Positions 27,101 through 35,191 are shown, counted from the stretch's first letter. The stretch is 64,000 nt of DNA from Exiguobacterium sp. 9-2 (GCF_036287235.1 NZ_CP142850.1:1753127-1817126), one strand, 5' to 3'. Numbers and translations are program-made. Notes: generated by a model not told the origin, from the sequence alone.

Positions 27101-28576
27101 CGGTATGTCCGTTCCCATCGCGCCTAACGGATCCTTTTGTTCTTCGACGAGTGGAATCAAGTATTGATCGATATCTTCACGCGTGTATCCAAAATGCCGC
27201 TGTTTCGTTCCAAGTTCAATGAGTGTTTCCTTGAAGTCGTTACTTGAGAGGGAAACGACTTCTTGAGCGAGCCACTCCGCGTAAGGGTGACGTGTCGCTA
27301 GCTCCCGCTTGATCTCTTCATCTGCGATTAACTGACCGGACGCAAAATCGAGTAAAAGGAGTTCACCCGGTGCTAATCGTTTTTTGTACAAAATGTCTTG
27401 TTCACGAAGAGGGAGTACTCCTGCTTCTGACGACAACATGAAGTGACCATCGCGTAACAATACATATCGCGCCGGGCGTAAACCGTTTCGGTCAAGCGTC
27501 GCACCAATCTGTTTTCCGTTCGTGAAGACGATGGCAGACGGACCATCCCACGGTTCCATCATGCTACTGTGATACTCATAGTACGCGCGCTTCGCCGGTC
27601 TGATTTCGGCATGTTCGAATGGTTCCGGCACGAGCATCAGTGCTGTCTCAGCGAGAGAAAGACCTGACAGATGAAGAAACTCAAACGCATTATCAAGCAT
27701 TGATGAGTCGCTACCTGTCTCATCCAATATCGGCAACACTTCCTCTGCCCGATTACCGTACGTCGTCTCAGCAAGTCGACGTTCTCGACCGCGCATTGCC
27801 CGAATGTTTCCTTGCAACGTATTGATTTCGCCATTGTGAATCAAATAACGGTTTGGATGGGCACGTTTCCAACTTGGGAACGTGTTCGTACTAAAACGTG
27901 AATGTACAATACCAAAGCCTGACTGATAGCGTTCGTCTCGTAAATCATCAAAGTACGCACGTAGTTGATCCGTCGTCACGAGTCCTTTATACACGATTGT
28001 TTCACTCGAGCTACTCAAGACGTATTGCTCGAGACCGAGTTGCTCCGATTCACGTTCAAACGCTCGTCGAATCAAAAAAAGTGTTCGTTCAAATGTCAAT
28101 CCTTCCATCGCCTGTGCACCAATGAAGCATTGACGAATGACTGGCTCCGTACGACGTGCACCTGATCCAAGCACTTCGGACCGAACAGGTACGGTCCGCC
28201 ACCCTAATACGTCTTGTCCTTCTGTCAAAATGATTGACTCTAACGTTCGTTCGAGTCGCATCCGTTCCCGTTCCTCACGTGGCAAGAACATCATGAAAAC
28301 GCCATAATCCCCTTTTTTAGGGAAGGAAATGTGCCGAACCGTTTCACGAAACAACCGATCTGGTAATTGCGTTAAAATACCCGCCCCGTCTCCAGTCTTC
28401 GCATCACTCCCTTGTCCACCACGGTGTTCCATTTGACAAAGCATGGCCAATGCATGTTCAACGATTTCATGACTCGCTCGTCCTGTTTGATGTGCGTAAA
28501 CCCCGATCCCACACGCATCATGTTCCATACGAGGGTCGTATAAGCCCTGCTGTTCAGGGTATTTATGAAATGTCAT
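24104..28576 (-). CDS. gltB: Glutamate synthase large subunit
   Basis: A 1490-residue glutamate synthase (gltA in Bacillus naming) making two glutamates from glutamine and 2-oxoglutarate. A short propeptide precedes Cys22 in MEHDACGIG, the N-terminal nucleophile of the glutaminase domain. The central and FMN-binding domains follow, with the [3Fe-4S] loop ACHLDTCPVGVATQDP, and a C-terminal beta-helix (GXXGXXXG repeats) domain closes the protein. AAGGAGAGTGC precedes the ATG. In Bacillus subtilis the divergent neighbour is the activator gene gltC; here it is an amino-acid binding protein. Confidence 0.97.
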   Translation of the reverse strand: MTFHKYPEQQGLYDPRMEHDACGIGVYAHQTGRASHEIVEHALAMLCQMEHRGGQGSDAKTGDGAGILTQLPDRLFRETVRHISFPKKGDYGVFMMFLPREERERMRLERTLESIILTEGQDVLGWRTVPVRSEVLGSGARRTEPVIRQCFIGAQAMEGLTFERTLFLIRRAFERESEQLGLEQYVLSSSSETIVYKGLVTTDQLRAYFDDLRDERYQSGFGIVHSRFSTNTFPSWKRAHPNRYLIHNGEINTLQGNIRAMRGRERRLAETTYGNRAEEVLPILDETGSDSSMLDNAFEFLHLSGLSLAETALMLVPEPFEHAEIRPAKRAYYEYHSSMMEPWDGPSAIVFTNGKQIGATLDRNGLRPARYVLLRDGHFMLSSEAGVLPLREQDILYKKRLAPGELLLLDFASGQLIADEEIKRELATRHPYAEWLAQEVVSLSSNDFKETLIELGTKQRHFGYTREDIDQYLIPLVEEQKDPLGAMGTDIPLAVLSERPQSLFRYFKQLFAQVTNPPIDALREEIVTSTLTWLGRQGELLTPNRANCRRVRLETPILRPDEAHVLKQCGLKQKTISTTFTDSLEEALDMIVDEAVTAAQNGYELLTLSDRLVRPGTLPMPILLVTSAIHHALIRKGLRTNLSLIVEGGEIREVHHVATLIGYGADAIYPYLAYATLEEAVGDRFTDVAKRYQKAVTEGVVKVMSKMGISTIFSYRGAQIFEAVGIDRSVIEQHFTGTVSQLSGMTLELMEEEVRRAQQVADERIHLESGSVFRYRQAGEHHAFNPATIHLLQHACRTNDYRLYQKYAQRIQEEPATVLRHLLTFKETTAIPIEEVEPISEIVKYFKTGAMSYGSLSKEAHETLAIAMNRLGGKSNSGEGGEEEERYEHDENGDFRMSRIKQIASGRFGVTSHYLVHADELQIKVAQGAKPGEGGQLPGEKVYPWIARVRASTPGVGLISPPPHHDIYSIEDLAQLIHDLKRANDQARISVKLVAKGGVGTIAAGVAKGLADVIVISGHDGGTGASPKTSIQHAGLPWELGLAETHQTLTLNGLRERVVLETDGKLLTGRDVILAAMLGANEYGFATAPLIAVGCIMMRACHLDTCPVGVATQDPELRKKFTGSADDVVHFMTFIAEEVREHLAKLGVRRLQDLVGRTDLLEPSERQRTHWKAKSLDFSRLLVHVSHGPAEQQQHHVERSFDAREVAPYLESADFSQPQTLRLTIQNTDRAIGTQTGAMLTRRFGALGLPTDRLKLELQGSAGQSLGAYLPRGMTLDVTGEANDYVGKGLSGGIIAVHPPRSISFVSSDQSIIGNVALYGATSGELYVNGQAGERFAVRNSGAVAVVEGIGNHGLEYMTGGSVVVLGDIGKNFAAGMSGGVAYVLPRNPEQFLQRVNRELVSTGPVTHAEEITRLKTFIERHVERTGSEQGDAILANWDHVIHSFIRVIPSTYEKVTTLMADFAKQGHNTEEAMLLAFETHLGRRTGGVR

Positions 28577-28712
28577 AGTAGCACTCTCCTTGCCTTCTTA
28601 ATTTTCTGTATATTCAGTTAAGTTACACTTTACACCCTTTTATGTTTATTCGCTACTATGCATAATCACCATCTCGTCCACCCTCAGGAGGTAGAATTAC
28701 CATATATCAACA

Positions 28713-28741
28713 TTGATAACGCTTACATATACTTGGATATT
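28713..28741 (+). promoter_or_regulatory. Possible promoter with overlapping cre box before the amino-acid binding protein
   Basis: TTGATA, 17 bases, GATATT. TGATAACGCTTACA at 28714-28727 fits TGWNANCGNTNWCA at every position and overlaps the -35, so CcpA could repress this start or act on the divergent gltB. Confidence 0.5.
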
Positions 28742-28790
28742 CATTCAATATTTTTTTTAATTAAATCCAACACTTTATGCGCGTATTGCT

Positions 28791-28820
28791 TTGCCCGAAC
28801 ATGTGATTCCGTGGTATTTT
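28791..28820 (+). promoter_or_regulatory. Possible proximal promoter of the amino-acid binding protein gene
   Basis: TTGCCC, 18 bases, extended -10 TGGTATTTT; start point about 45 bases before the ATG. The 294 bases between gltB and this gene hold these two promoters and no gene. Confidence 0.45.
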
Positions 28821-28870
28821 TAAGTAGGAACAGCGTTACTGATTACGGAAATAAAGAGAGGAATAATACG

Positions 28871-29713
28871 ATGAAAAAAACAATGCAATGGACGGGACTC
28901 TTGATTGCAGGAAGCTCGATTCTATTAAGCGCATGCGGTCAACAAGACGAGAAAGCAACCGCATACGATAAAATCCAAAAAGAAGGCACAATCGTCGTCG
29001 CAACAGCAGGTACACTTTACCCGACGTCCTATCATGATGAAAAAAGTAATAAATTGACGGGGTTTGACGTTGAAGTCGTCAAAGAAGTAGCCAAACGGCT
29101 TGATTTGAAAGTAAAGTTCAAAGAGATGTCTTTCGACGGTATGTTGACAAGCGTTAATACAGGTCAGGTTGACCTTGCGGCTAACGACATTACGATCACC
29201 GATGACCGTAAAGAAAAATTCGCTTTCTCAAAACCATATAAATATACGTATGGTACGGCAATCGTCCGTAAAAGTGATTTGTCAGGCATCAAGTCTCTAG
29301 AAGATCTAAAAGGAAAAAAAGCTGCCGGAGAAGCAACAACGACATATATGCAGATTGCTAAAAAATACGGTGCAAAAGAAGTCACTTACGATAATGCGAC
29401 GAACGATCAATATCTACGAGATGTCTCAAATGGTCGCACAGACGTCATCTTGAATGATTATTACTTGCAAACACTGGCTGTCGATTTCTTCAAAGACTTC
29501 GATATCACGATTCATCCGGACATCGCCTATAACCCGAGCCAAGTCGGTTTAATCATGGATTTAGACAATAAAGAACTTCAATCCAACATTAACGAACAAC
29601 TCGATAAAATGAAGGAAGACGGTACATTAAAAGACATTTCGAAGCAATTTTATGCCGGAAAGAATGTTTCCCAAATGCCTGACGTCAAAACGACGATTGT
29701 CGATGTGAACTAA
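28871..29713 (+). CDS. Amino-acid (cystine-like) binding lipoprotein
   Basis: A 280-residue SBP_bac_3 binding protein. The ATG at 28871 has AAAGAGAGG upstream and starts a lipoprotein signal with lipobox LSAC and Cys22; an upstream open extension to 28658 lacks a ribosome site. The mature protein begins YDKIQKEGTIVVATAGTLYP and continues with TGFDVEVVKEVAKRLDL, resembling the TcyJ/TcyK cystine-binding proteins. The exact ligand is unproven. Its stop overlaps the permease start (TAATG). No ATPase gene follows. Confidence 0.9.
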   Translation: MKKTMQWTGLLIAGSSILLSACGQQDEKATAYDKIQKEGTIVVATAGTLYPTSYHDEKSNKLTGFDVEVVKEVAKRLDLKVKFKEMSFDGMLTSVNTGQVDLAANDITITDDRKEKFAFSKPYKYTYGTAIVRKSDLSGIKSLEDLKGKKAAGEATTTYMQIAKKYGAKEVTYDNATNDQYLRDVSNGRTDVILNDYYLQTLAVDFFKDFDITIHPDIAYNPSQVGLIMDLDNKELQSNINEQLDKMKEDGTLKDISKQFYAGKNVSQMPDVKTTIVDVN

Positions 29714-30393
29714 TGATGTCATCGATTGATTGGCGGTCCGTCTTCAATCCTGAATTGGCGGTTGATTCGTTTCCATATATTTTAAGTGGACTTGGACAAA
29801 CATTATGGATTTCTTTGCTCAGCATGGCGATTGGTCTTGGAATTGGGTTAATTCTTGCGCTTTGTCGTCTCTCTCATTTTCGAGTATTGCGTATTGGAGC
29901 GAGCGCCTACATCTCATTTATGCGTGGTGTACCCATCCTTGTGCTATTGTTCATGTTGTATTTCGGGCTGCCAGTCATCAATATTCAACTGAACGCGTTG
30001 ACTGCTGCGATTACTGGTTTTAGTTTAAATAGTGCGGCATACATGGCAGAAATCATTCGTTCTTCCTTACTCTCGATTGATCGTGGGCAGGAAGAGGCAG
30101 CGGCGTCCCTCGGTTTATCTAGGTATCGGACGTTTGTTGGCATCATTTTGCCGCAAGCGATTCGAATTGCCATCCCACCGCTTTCGAACGTCTTGCTAGA
30201 TCTTGTCAAAGCTTCGTCGCTTGCTGCCATGATTACTGTCCCTGAAATTTTTCAAAAGGCAAAAATCGTTGGTGGGCGTGAATTCGACTATATGACCGTC
30301 TATTTTGTCGTTGCGTTCATTTACTGGGGTATATGTTCATGTATCGCAGTCATCCAAGAGATTCTCGAGCGTCGTTTTGCCCGGTATCTCTGA
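29713..30393 (+). CDS. Amino-acid ABC transporter permease
   Basis: A 226-residue permease of the polar amino-acid family with about five helices and the ATPase-docking loop GQEEAAASLGLSRYRTF near residues 125-140. It overlaps the upstream binding-protein gene by one base, so the two are coupled. A terminator follows, so this transporter lacks its own ATPase in this operon and must borrow one or use one encoded elsewhere. Confidence 0.92.
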   Translation: MMSSIDWRSVFNPELAVDSFPYILSGLGQTLWISLLSMAIGLGIGLILALCRLSHFRVLRIGASAYISFMRGVPILVLLFMLYFGLPVINIQLNALTAAITGFSLNSAAYMAEIIRSSLLSIDRGQEEAAASLGLSRYRTFVGIILPQAIRIAIPPLSNVLLDLVKASSLAAMITVPEIFQKAKIVGGREFDYMTVYFVVAFIYWGICSCIAVIQEILERRFARYL

Positions 30394-30413
30394 TTTATTA
30401 TCTCGTATATGGT

Positions 30414-30458
30414 AATACAAACAGGCGATGGACATGATCCTTCGCCTGTTTGTATTTT
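30414..30458. terminator. Terminator between permease and EAL protein genes
   Basis: A 15-bp perfect stem AATACAAACAGGCGA / TCGCCTGTTTGTATT between two convergent genes, with short T-runs on both sides. Confidence 0.85.
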
Positions 30459-30476
30459 CAATTGTTTGATATCTGT

Positions 30477-32324
30477 TTAGCCTTCTCGATACATGGCTAA
30501 AAAATGTTCTAATTGTTGCGGCTGTAGCGGTCGATAGAATAGATATCCTTGCAACGTATGACACCCCATCTGTTCGAGCAATGTTGCCTCTTCTTCAAGT
30601 TCGATTCCTTCTGCTACGATTGTCATATTTAATCGTTTTCCTAATTGAATGATCGTCTCGATCATTGCTCGTTTCCTTTCAGAATGAATCGCTTCTTGAA
30701 CGATTTCTTTTGGAATTTTCAATTGATCGAACGGTAGTTCCACGAGTGGTTGCATGGATGAGAATCCAGTTCCAAAATCATCAAGAGCGATTCGAATGCC
30801 ATACAAATGGAGTGCGTTTAATGTTTCGATAATTTGCTCGGTTCCTTCGATAAAGATATGTTCTGTCATCTCGATTTCAAGTAGTGATGGAGGAAAACCT
30901 GTTTGCTTTAATATAGTGAGCACTCGATTCGTAAAATCAGCTTGTCGTAATTCCCACGGTGAAACATTAACCGAAATCGTCAGAGGTTCCTTCCCTTCCT
31001 CCAACCAAGCTTTTCCTTGAAGACAGGCTTGACGCATGACCCATCGCCCTAATGTCTCAATAAATCGTGTTCTTTCCGCGAGTGGAATGAACTCAACTGG
31101 TGGAACAAGACCGTATTCCGGATGATTCCAACGAATTAAAGCCTCTACACCTGTAATTTGACGCGTTCTCGCATTGACTTGAGGTTGAAATAAAATAAAG
31201 AAGTCTCGATCCAATTCTGCATCATATAAATCGCGCGTTAACTGGAGTGCTCGCTTCCGTTCATTTTGTGTTGCTAAGTCTGTGATCGCATACGTGTTCT
31301 TTCGATTTGCTTTGGCTGTAAATAATGCAATCTCCGCGTCATTGATGACATGGTCCGTCGATTCATCATTAATATAGGAAACACCAATACTCGCAGTAAC
31401 ATTGATTTGCTTAAAGTCAATTTGTACACGTTCTGATACACTTGATAAAATATCGTCACAGAGGACTCGTGCATCATGATGATAAGGCGCATGCAGTAAA
31501 AAAGCACTACCGCTCGCTTTCGCAATCGTACAATCTGAAAAACGATTCATCAATCGTCGACCAATGATGTGTAATGAACGGTCACCAGTTCGGTAACCGA
31601 ATGCATCATTTACTGTTTTGAAATCATCCAAATCCACGAGACAAATCATATCGCCATCTTGTTTTTTCTTATCTACTTCAATGACAAACGAAGAGCGGTT
31701 TGGTAAACCTGTCACGGGATCCGTAAATGCTTGTTCCTGTAAACGGGCTAAGTATTCAATATTTCGTTCAAGACGGGTAACATATTGATTATGGATCAGT
31801 AAACTAATGATCGTCGCAATCAAGATAAGTCCAATACGCGCGATGTGATCGGATACAAACATCGAAGTGTTTTCAAGTGATGGAGTTTGATACCAAATAT
31901 AAAGAAGAGAAACCGTCGTGATGCTTGTTGCGTACAGTAGCATCGTTCGGTTGATGACGACTAAGGAAGCTAATATGAATAGAAGGGCACATGCCCAAAC
32001 TGTCTGGACTCCCCTACCGATGAATGGATGATAAATATATGGAATCAATAAAAAAACGCTAGACATCATATGTGGCTTTAGTCGGTCTGACAATGTACTT
32101 TTACCGATGAAGTATTGAACACTCCCAGCACTCGCAATGACAAGTGCACGTATCCAATCCTCCCCTTTCAAACCATAACTACTAAATGTATTGGCAACGA
32201 TATATAAAACGGCACCACAACTCGTCAAAATAAAAATGATCATCCCGAACAATTGATAATTTGCCCGAATTTCTCGATGATATTGCTGACTATTGGAAGA
32301 ACGTCGTTGTGTGTTCACCGCCAT
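30477..32324 (-). CDS. Membrane GGDEF-EAL protein, probably a c-di-GMP phosphodiesterase
   Basis: A 615-residue protein with about six N-terminal membrane helices (MASE-like, residues 20-190), a GGDEF domain starting TDPVTGLPNRSSF, and an EAL domain. The GGDEF site reads ASGSAF where GGDEF is expected, so cyclase activity is probably lost. The EAL domain keeps EALIRW, NVSPWELRQ, EIEMTEH, ALDDFGTGFSS, the K of LKIP and AEGIE, but has KIP for the usual KID. It is therefore most likely an active or weakly active hydrolase. ATG 32324 follows AGAGGGG closely; a GTG two codons later has a better spacing. Confidence 0.88.
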   Translation of the reverse strand: MAVNTQRRSSNSQQYHREIRANYQLFGMIIFILTSCGAVLYIVANTFSSYGLKGEDWIRALVIASAGSVQYFIGKSTLSDRLKPHMMSSVFLLIPYIYHPFIGRGVQTVWACALLFILASLVVINRTMLLYATSITTVSLLYIWYQTPSLENTSMFVSDHIARIGLILIATIISLLIHNQYVTRLERNIEYLARLQEQAFTDPVTGLPNRSSFVIEVDKKKQDGDMICLVDLDDFKTVNDAFGYRTGDRSLHIIGRRLMNRFSDCTIAKASGSAFLLHAPYHHDARVLCDDILSSVSERVQIDFKQINVTASIGVSYINDESTDHVINDAEIALFTAKANRKNTYAITDLATQNERKRALQLTRDLYDAELDRDFFILFQPQVNARTRQITGVEALIRWNHPEYGLVPPVEFIPLAERTRFIETLGRWVMRQACLQGKAWLEEGKEPLTISVNVSPWELRQADFTNRVLTILKQTGFPPSLLEIEMTEHIFIEGTEQIIETLNALHLYGIRIALDDFGTGFSSMQPLVELPFDQLKIPKEIVQEAIHSERKRAMIETIIQLGKRLNMTIVAEGIELEEEATLLEQMGCHTLQGYLFYRPLQPQQLEHFLAMYREG

Positions 32325-32463
32325 CCCCTCTTTCAAGTTCCTGTCGTTTATTTTCCTTATCAGAACCAAAATAAAACTTGAATTTTCTAAAAATAATAAA
32401 ATAATGGGAAGTCATGATTTTAAGCAAAATGGGAATAGATAGGTATAGAAAGGAGCGATCACT

Positions 32464-33093
32464 ATGTCTCATTTACTATTCATCGAAGCAAACGATAGCA
32501 CGCATCAAAAAAAAGGCATTAGTTCTGAATTAAACGATGCCTTTCTGAATGCTTATCGTGAAAATCATCCTGAGGACAAAATTACGGTTTTGAATTTATT
32601 CGAGGAACGTCTTCCCTTCTTTGATCTAAAACTTGCGAACGCGGCAGGGCGGCTATTTAAAGGGGAAGAATTAACTGGAGATGATGCGACTCATGCACAA
32701 CGGCTTCAAGAATATTTAAACGGATTCTTAGATGCCGATAAAGTTGTCTTTTCATTTCCGATGTGGAACTTAACGGTTCCGGCACCGCTTCACAATTACA
32801 TGGATTATCTCGCCCAGGCTGGTCAAACGTTTCGTTATACAGCCGAAGGTTCGATCGGACTTGTTGAAGACAAACAAGTGCTGTTGATTCATTCACGCGG
32901 TGGTGATTACTCGACAAAAGAGAAAGCCCCAAGTGAACACGCGGTTCGCTATATGTTAGACTTGTTAGCATTCTTTGGGATCAATGATGTATCAACTGTC
33001 ATTTTAGAAGGACATCAGCAATACCCAGATCGTGCATCTGAATTGATCGAACAAGCGCTTCAAGAGTGCCGACAATTCGGTCGTTCGTTTTAA
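32464..33093 (+). CDS. azoR: FMN-dependent NADH-azoreductase
   Basis: A 209-residue flavodoxin-like quinone/azo reductase of the AzoR (AcpD) family, which reduces quinones and azo dyes with NADH. The FMN region FSFPMWNLTVPAPLHNYMDY around residues 97-117 and the loop HSRGGDYS near residue 143 are typical. Strong AGAAAGGAGCG ribosome site. It is divergent from the EAL gene. Its stop overlaps by three bases the stop of the remnant regulator on the other strand; its terminator lies 200 bases further. Confidence 0.92.
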   Translation: MSHLLFIEANDSTHQKKGISSELNDAFLNAYRENHPEDKITVLNLFEERLPFFDLKLANAAGRLFKGEELTGDDATHAQRLQEYLNGFLDADKVVFSFPMWNLTVPAPLHNYMDYLAQAGQTFRYTAEGSIGLVEDKQVLLIHSRGGDYSTKEKAPSEHAVRYMLDLLAFFGINDVSTVILEGHQQYPDRASELIEQALQECRQFGRSF

Positions 33094-33353
33094 ATTGGGA
33101 ATAGAACATACTCTGCATATTCTTCCAGAAGACGTTTTTCATGAATCGGCATATCAAATGCACAAAATAAGGAATAGGCCATCGTAAAATCACGCTGGAT
33201 ATCTGAGAGATCACCATTTAATTGCTGCTTAAAGTATCCCCTTTGAAAGTAAAAGTGACCTAAGAAATGACCGTCTTCCAACTGAAGACTCTCCTGAATA
33301 CCTTGTTCGGTGATTTTTAGACCGGCAAGGTATTTTTTTTGCAGTGAAAGTTG
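33090..33353 (-). pseudogene. C-terminal remnant of a fourth PlcR-like regulator
   Basis: The frame from 33353 down to the stop at 33090 (87 codons, no credible start) matches the C-terminal quarter of the neighbouring regulators: GHFLGHFYFQRGYFKQQL against TFLLGHFYFQLGNYQESV and TYLGHFYYQKGFFLESL, then DFTMAYSLFCAFD against TLAYTLLHAFE, ending YVLFPI against LLLFPI. The N-terminal DNA-binding domain and most TPR repeats are missing; an in-frame stop lies at 33354-33356. It abuts the last full regulator and its 3' end overlaps the azoR stop. I read it as a deletion remnant. Confidence 0.8.
33297..33340 (+). terminator. Terminator of azoR inside the remnant gene
   Basis: Hairpin ATACCTTG..CGGT / ACCG..CAAGGTAT followed by T8 on the plus strand. 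It lies inside the opposite-strand remnant frame, 204 bases past the azoR stop. Confidence 0.8.
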
Positions 33354-33363
33354 TTATAAAAAA

Positions 33364-34239
33364 TTAAAACTCAAATAATATATATTGCTCCTTCATACGT
33401 AGAATCATCTGTTTTCGAACGTCGTGCTCAAACGCGTGAAACAATGTATAGGCGACGGAATACTGTTTTTGAAGTGACATCTCATCTTCACCTGACTGTT
33501 CGTGATAGTGCGCGAGCTGATAATAAAAATGTCCAAATAAAAATGTATGATTATGCAGCAAACATAGTTCATATCCTTTCTTAGCGATGGCGATACTGTC
33601 CTCAGACTTCCCTTGGTATTCAAGAATCTGACAATGATTAAAATAAATTTTTAATAGCGCATTCAGATGATTATTCGACTGAAGGATTTCAATTTCATTT
33701 TCCAATTCCTGATATACGGATTCCGTTAAATGAAATAGATCCTTTTCTGAATACATATTTGCAATCGCCATTTTGATTCGAATGAACAATTGAATGGAAT
33801 GCGACCACACTTCTTTTTCATTCAACAAGTTGCTGAGTAGGCTCGCAGCTGTCCGAAAATCAATCCGATTTTGTTTTAAATCAATGATCGTCTTGATGTA
33901 AATTTTTAAAATATCTACTTCGACGATTGCATCCACTTCCTGCTGGTTGATTCGTTCCATTGCCTCTTGGTACTTTTCCTCTCGAAGCAAGTCGGATAAG
34001 AATCGATCCAGCTGAAAGAACTTTTCTTCATCTGTATGTTCTTGAAATAACAACGAGATGGGAACTTGCAACCTTACAGCCAGTTGTTGTATTAACTCAA
34101 CAGTCGGAGAATTTAAGCCATTTTCAATTTTACTAATTTCAGCCTGACTGCATAAATTAGCGCACAGTTCATTTTGAGAATACCCCTTTTGAACACGAAA
34201 TCGTTTTAAGTTTTCTCCAATTGGATTAGCTTTAACCAT
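33364..34239 (-). CDS. PlcR-like HTH-TPR regulator, paralogue 3
   Basis: A 291-residue regulator with an N-terminal XRE helix-turn-helix (residues about 8-62, QNELCANLCSQAEISKIENG) and a C-terminal stack of TPR-like helices. From memory of the family, the run IKMAIANMYSEKDLFHL ... IYFNHCQILEYQGK ... FGHFYYQLAHY is collinear with PlcR of Bacillus cereus, a quorum-sensing regulator of the RRNPP group that binds a short peptide. It is complete and ends EQYILFEF. It has its own TTGGAGG ribosome site after a 112-base gap, so it may have a separate start of transcription. AT-rich. Targets and ligand unknown. Confidence 0.85.
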   Translation of the reverse strand: MVKANPIGENLKRFRVQKGYSQNELCANLCSQAEISKIENGLNSPTVELIQQLAVRLQVPISLLFQEHTDEEKFFQLDRFLSDLLREEKYQEAMERINQQEVDAIVEVDILKIYIKTIIDLKQNRIDFRTAASLLSNLLNEKEVWSHSIQLFIRIKMAIANMYSEKDLFHLTESVYQELENEIEILQSNNHLNALLKIYFNHCQILEYQGKSEDSIAIAKKGYELCLLHNHTFLFGHFYYQLAHYHEQSGEDEMSLQKQYSVAYTLFHAFEHDVRKQMILRMKEQYILFEF

Positions 34240-34351
34240 CTTATCAAATCCTCCAAATACTTTAAAACGTCACATCGTATCTTAAATCATGATTCGTGTT
34301 TAGCGGTAGATTCGAAAGTAAACAATAAATATTCTTTCTTCAAGTCAACGA

Positions 34352-35191
34352 CTATTGTTTCGTCGTTTGAAATTCAAATGCGTGAAGCAATGTATAGGCT
34401 AATGTATATGTTTTTTGAAATAAGCCGTTGTTGACGGATTCTTGATAATTACCTAATTGAAAATAAAAATGACCTAAAAGAAAGGTTTGTTGTGAATCTA
34501 AGCATAAATTAATCCCTTTTTGAATAAACACGTTCGCTTCTTCAAACATGTCTTGATATAAAAGAATTTGAGCATGATTAAAATAAATTTTTATCAATGA
34601 AGTGACATATAATGAACTTCCGATTTTTTCTAAAGACGCTTCAATGTCGAGATATGCACTTGTAGTTAAATGATACAACTCATGTTCAGCATATAGATTG
34701 GCAATTGCTGTTTTAATCCGAACAAATAAAGAAATAGATTCATTCCAAACATCATATTCGCGTATTAGATTACTTAATAAGGAAGTCGCCGTTCTAAAAT
34801 CATATTGATCTTGTTTCAGATCCACGATGATTTGAAAGTAAGTACTTAATATGATTAAATTCATATTCTCGTTATAATCATAGTTTGAAATGAATTGTAT
34901 GATTTGATCAAAATTCTCTTCTCGAAGTTGATCCGAAACAAATTTATCAAAAAACTCTATCTCTTCATTAGCTTGAGGATCCTCAAATAAAAGTGCAATT
35001 GGACTATTTAAACGAGAGGCAATTTTTTGTAATAATTCTACGGTTGGTGAATTTAAGCCATTCTCGATTTTACTGATTTCAGCTTGGCTACAAATATCTT
35101 CACATAATTCATTTTGAGTCATACGCTTTTCAATACGCAATTGTTTAATCTTTTTACCAATTGACGAAGTTAAATTTTCCAAATTCATCAT
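34352..35191 (-). CDS. PlcR-like HTH-TPR regulator, paralogue 2
   Basis: A 279-residue close paralogue of the next gene: QNELCEDICSQAEISKIENG is shared almost whole, as are NSPTVELLQKIA, DFRTATSLLSNLI and IYFNHAQILLYQ. It has the same XRE domain and TPR stack. The ATG overlaps the stop of the upstream regulator (ATGA), so the pair is coupled. Its C-terminus stops at HAFEFQTTKQ, about 14 residues short of its paralogues; the bases after the stop still encode a similar tail broken by two stops. This may be a recent truncation. Role unknown. Confidence 0.83.
   Translation of the reverse strand: MMNLENLTSSIGKKIKQLRIEKRMTQNELCEDICSQAEISKIENGLNSPTVELLQKIASRLNSPIALLFEDPQANEEIEFFDKFVSDQLREENFDQIIQFISNYDYNENMNLIILSTYFQIIVDLKQDQYDFRTATSLLSNLIREYDVWNESISLFVRIKTAIANLYAEHELYHLTTSAYLDIEASLEKIGSSLYVTSLIKIYFNHAQILLYQDMFEEANVFIQKGINLCLDSQQTFLLGHFYFQLGNYQESVNNGLFQKTYTLAYTLLHAFEFQTTKQ

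Noticed and set aside
28685-28700. Orphan Shine-Dalgarno-like CAGGAGGTAG in the gltB upstream region
   Set aside because: No ATG, GTG or TTG follows at a usable distance, so no gene is called.
28658-28870. 71-codon N-terminal extension of the amino-acid binding protein
   Set aside because: It would precede a complete lipoprotein signal peptide and spans both predicted promoters.
34280-34300. Palindrome AATCATGATT between paralogues 2 and 3 as an operator
   Set aside because: Ten bases of AT-rich palindrome are expected by chance in such DNA and no second copy is present.
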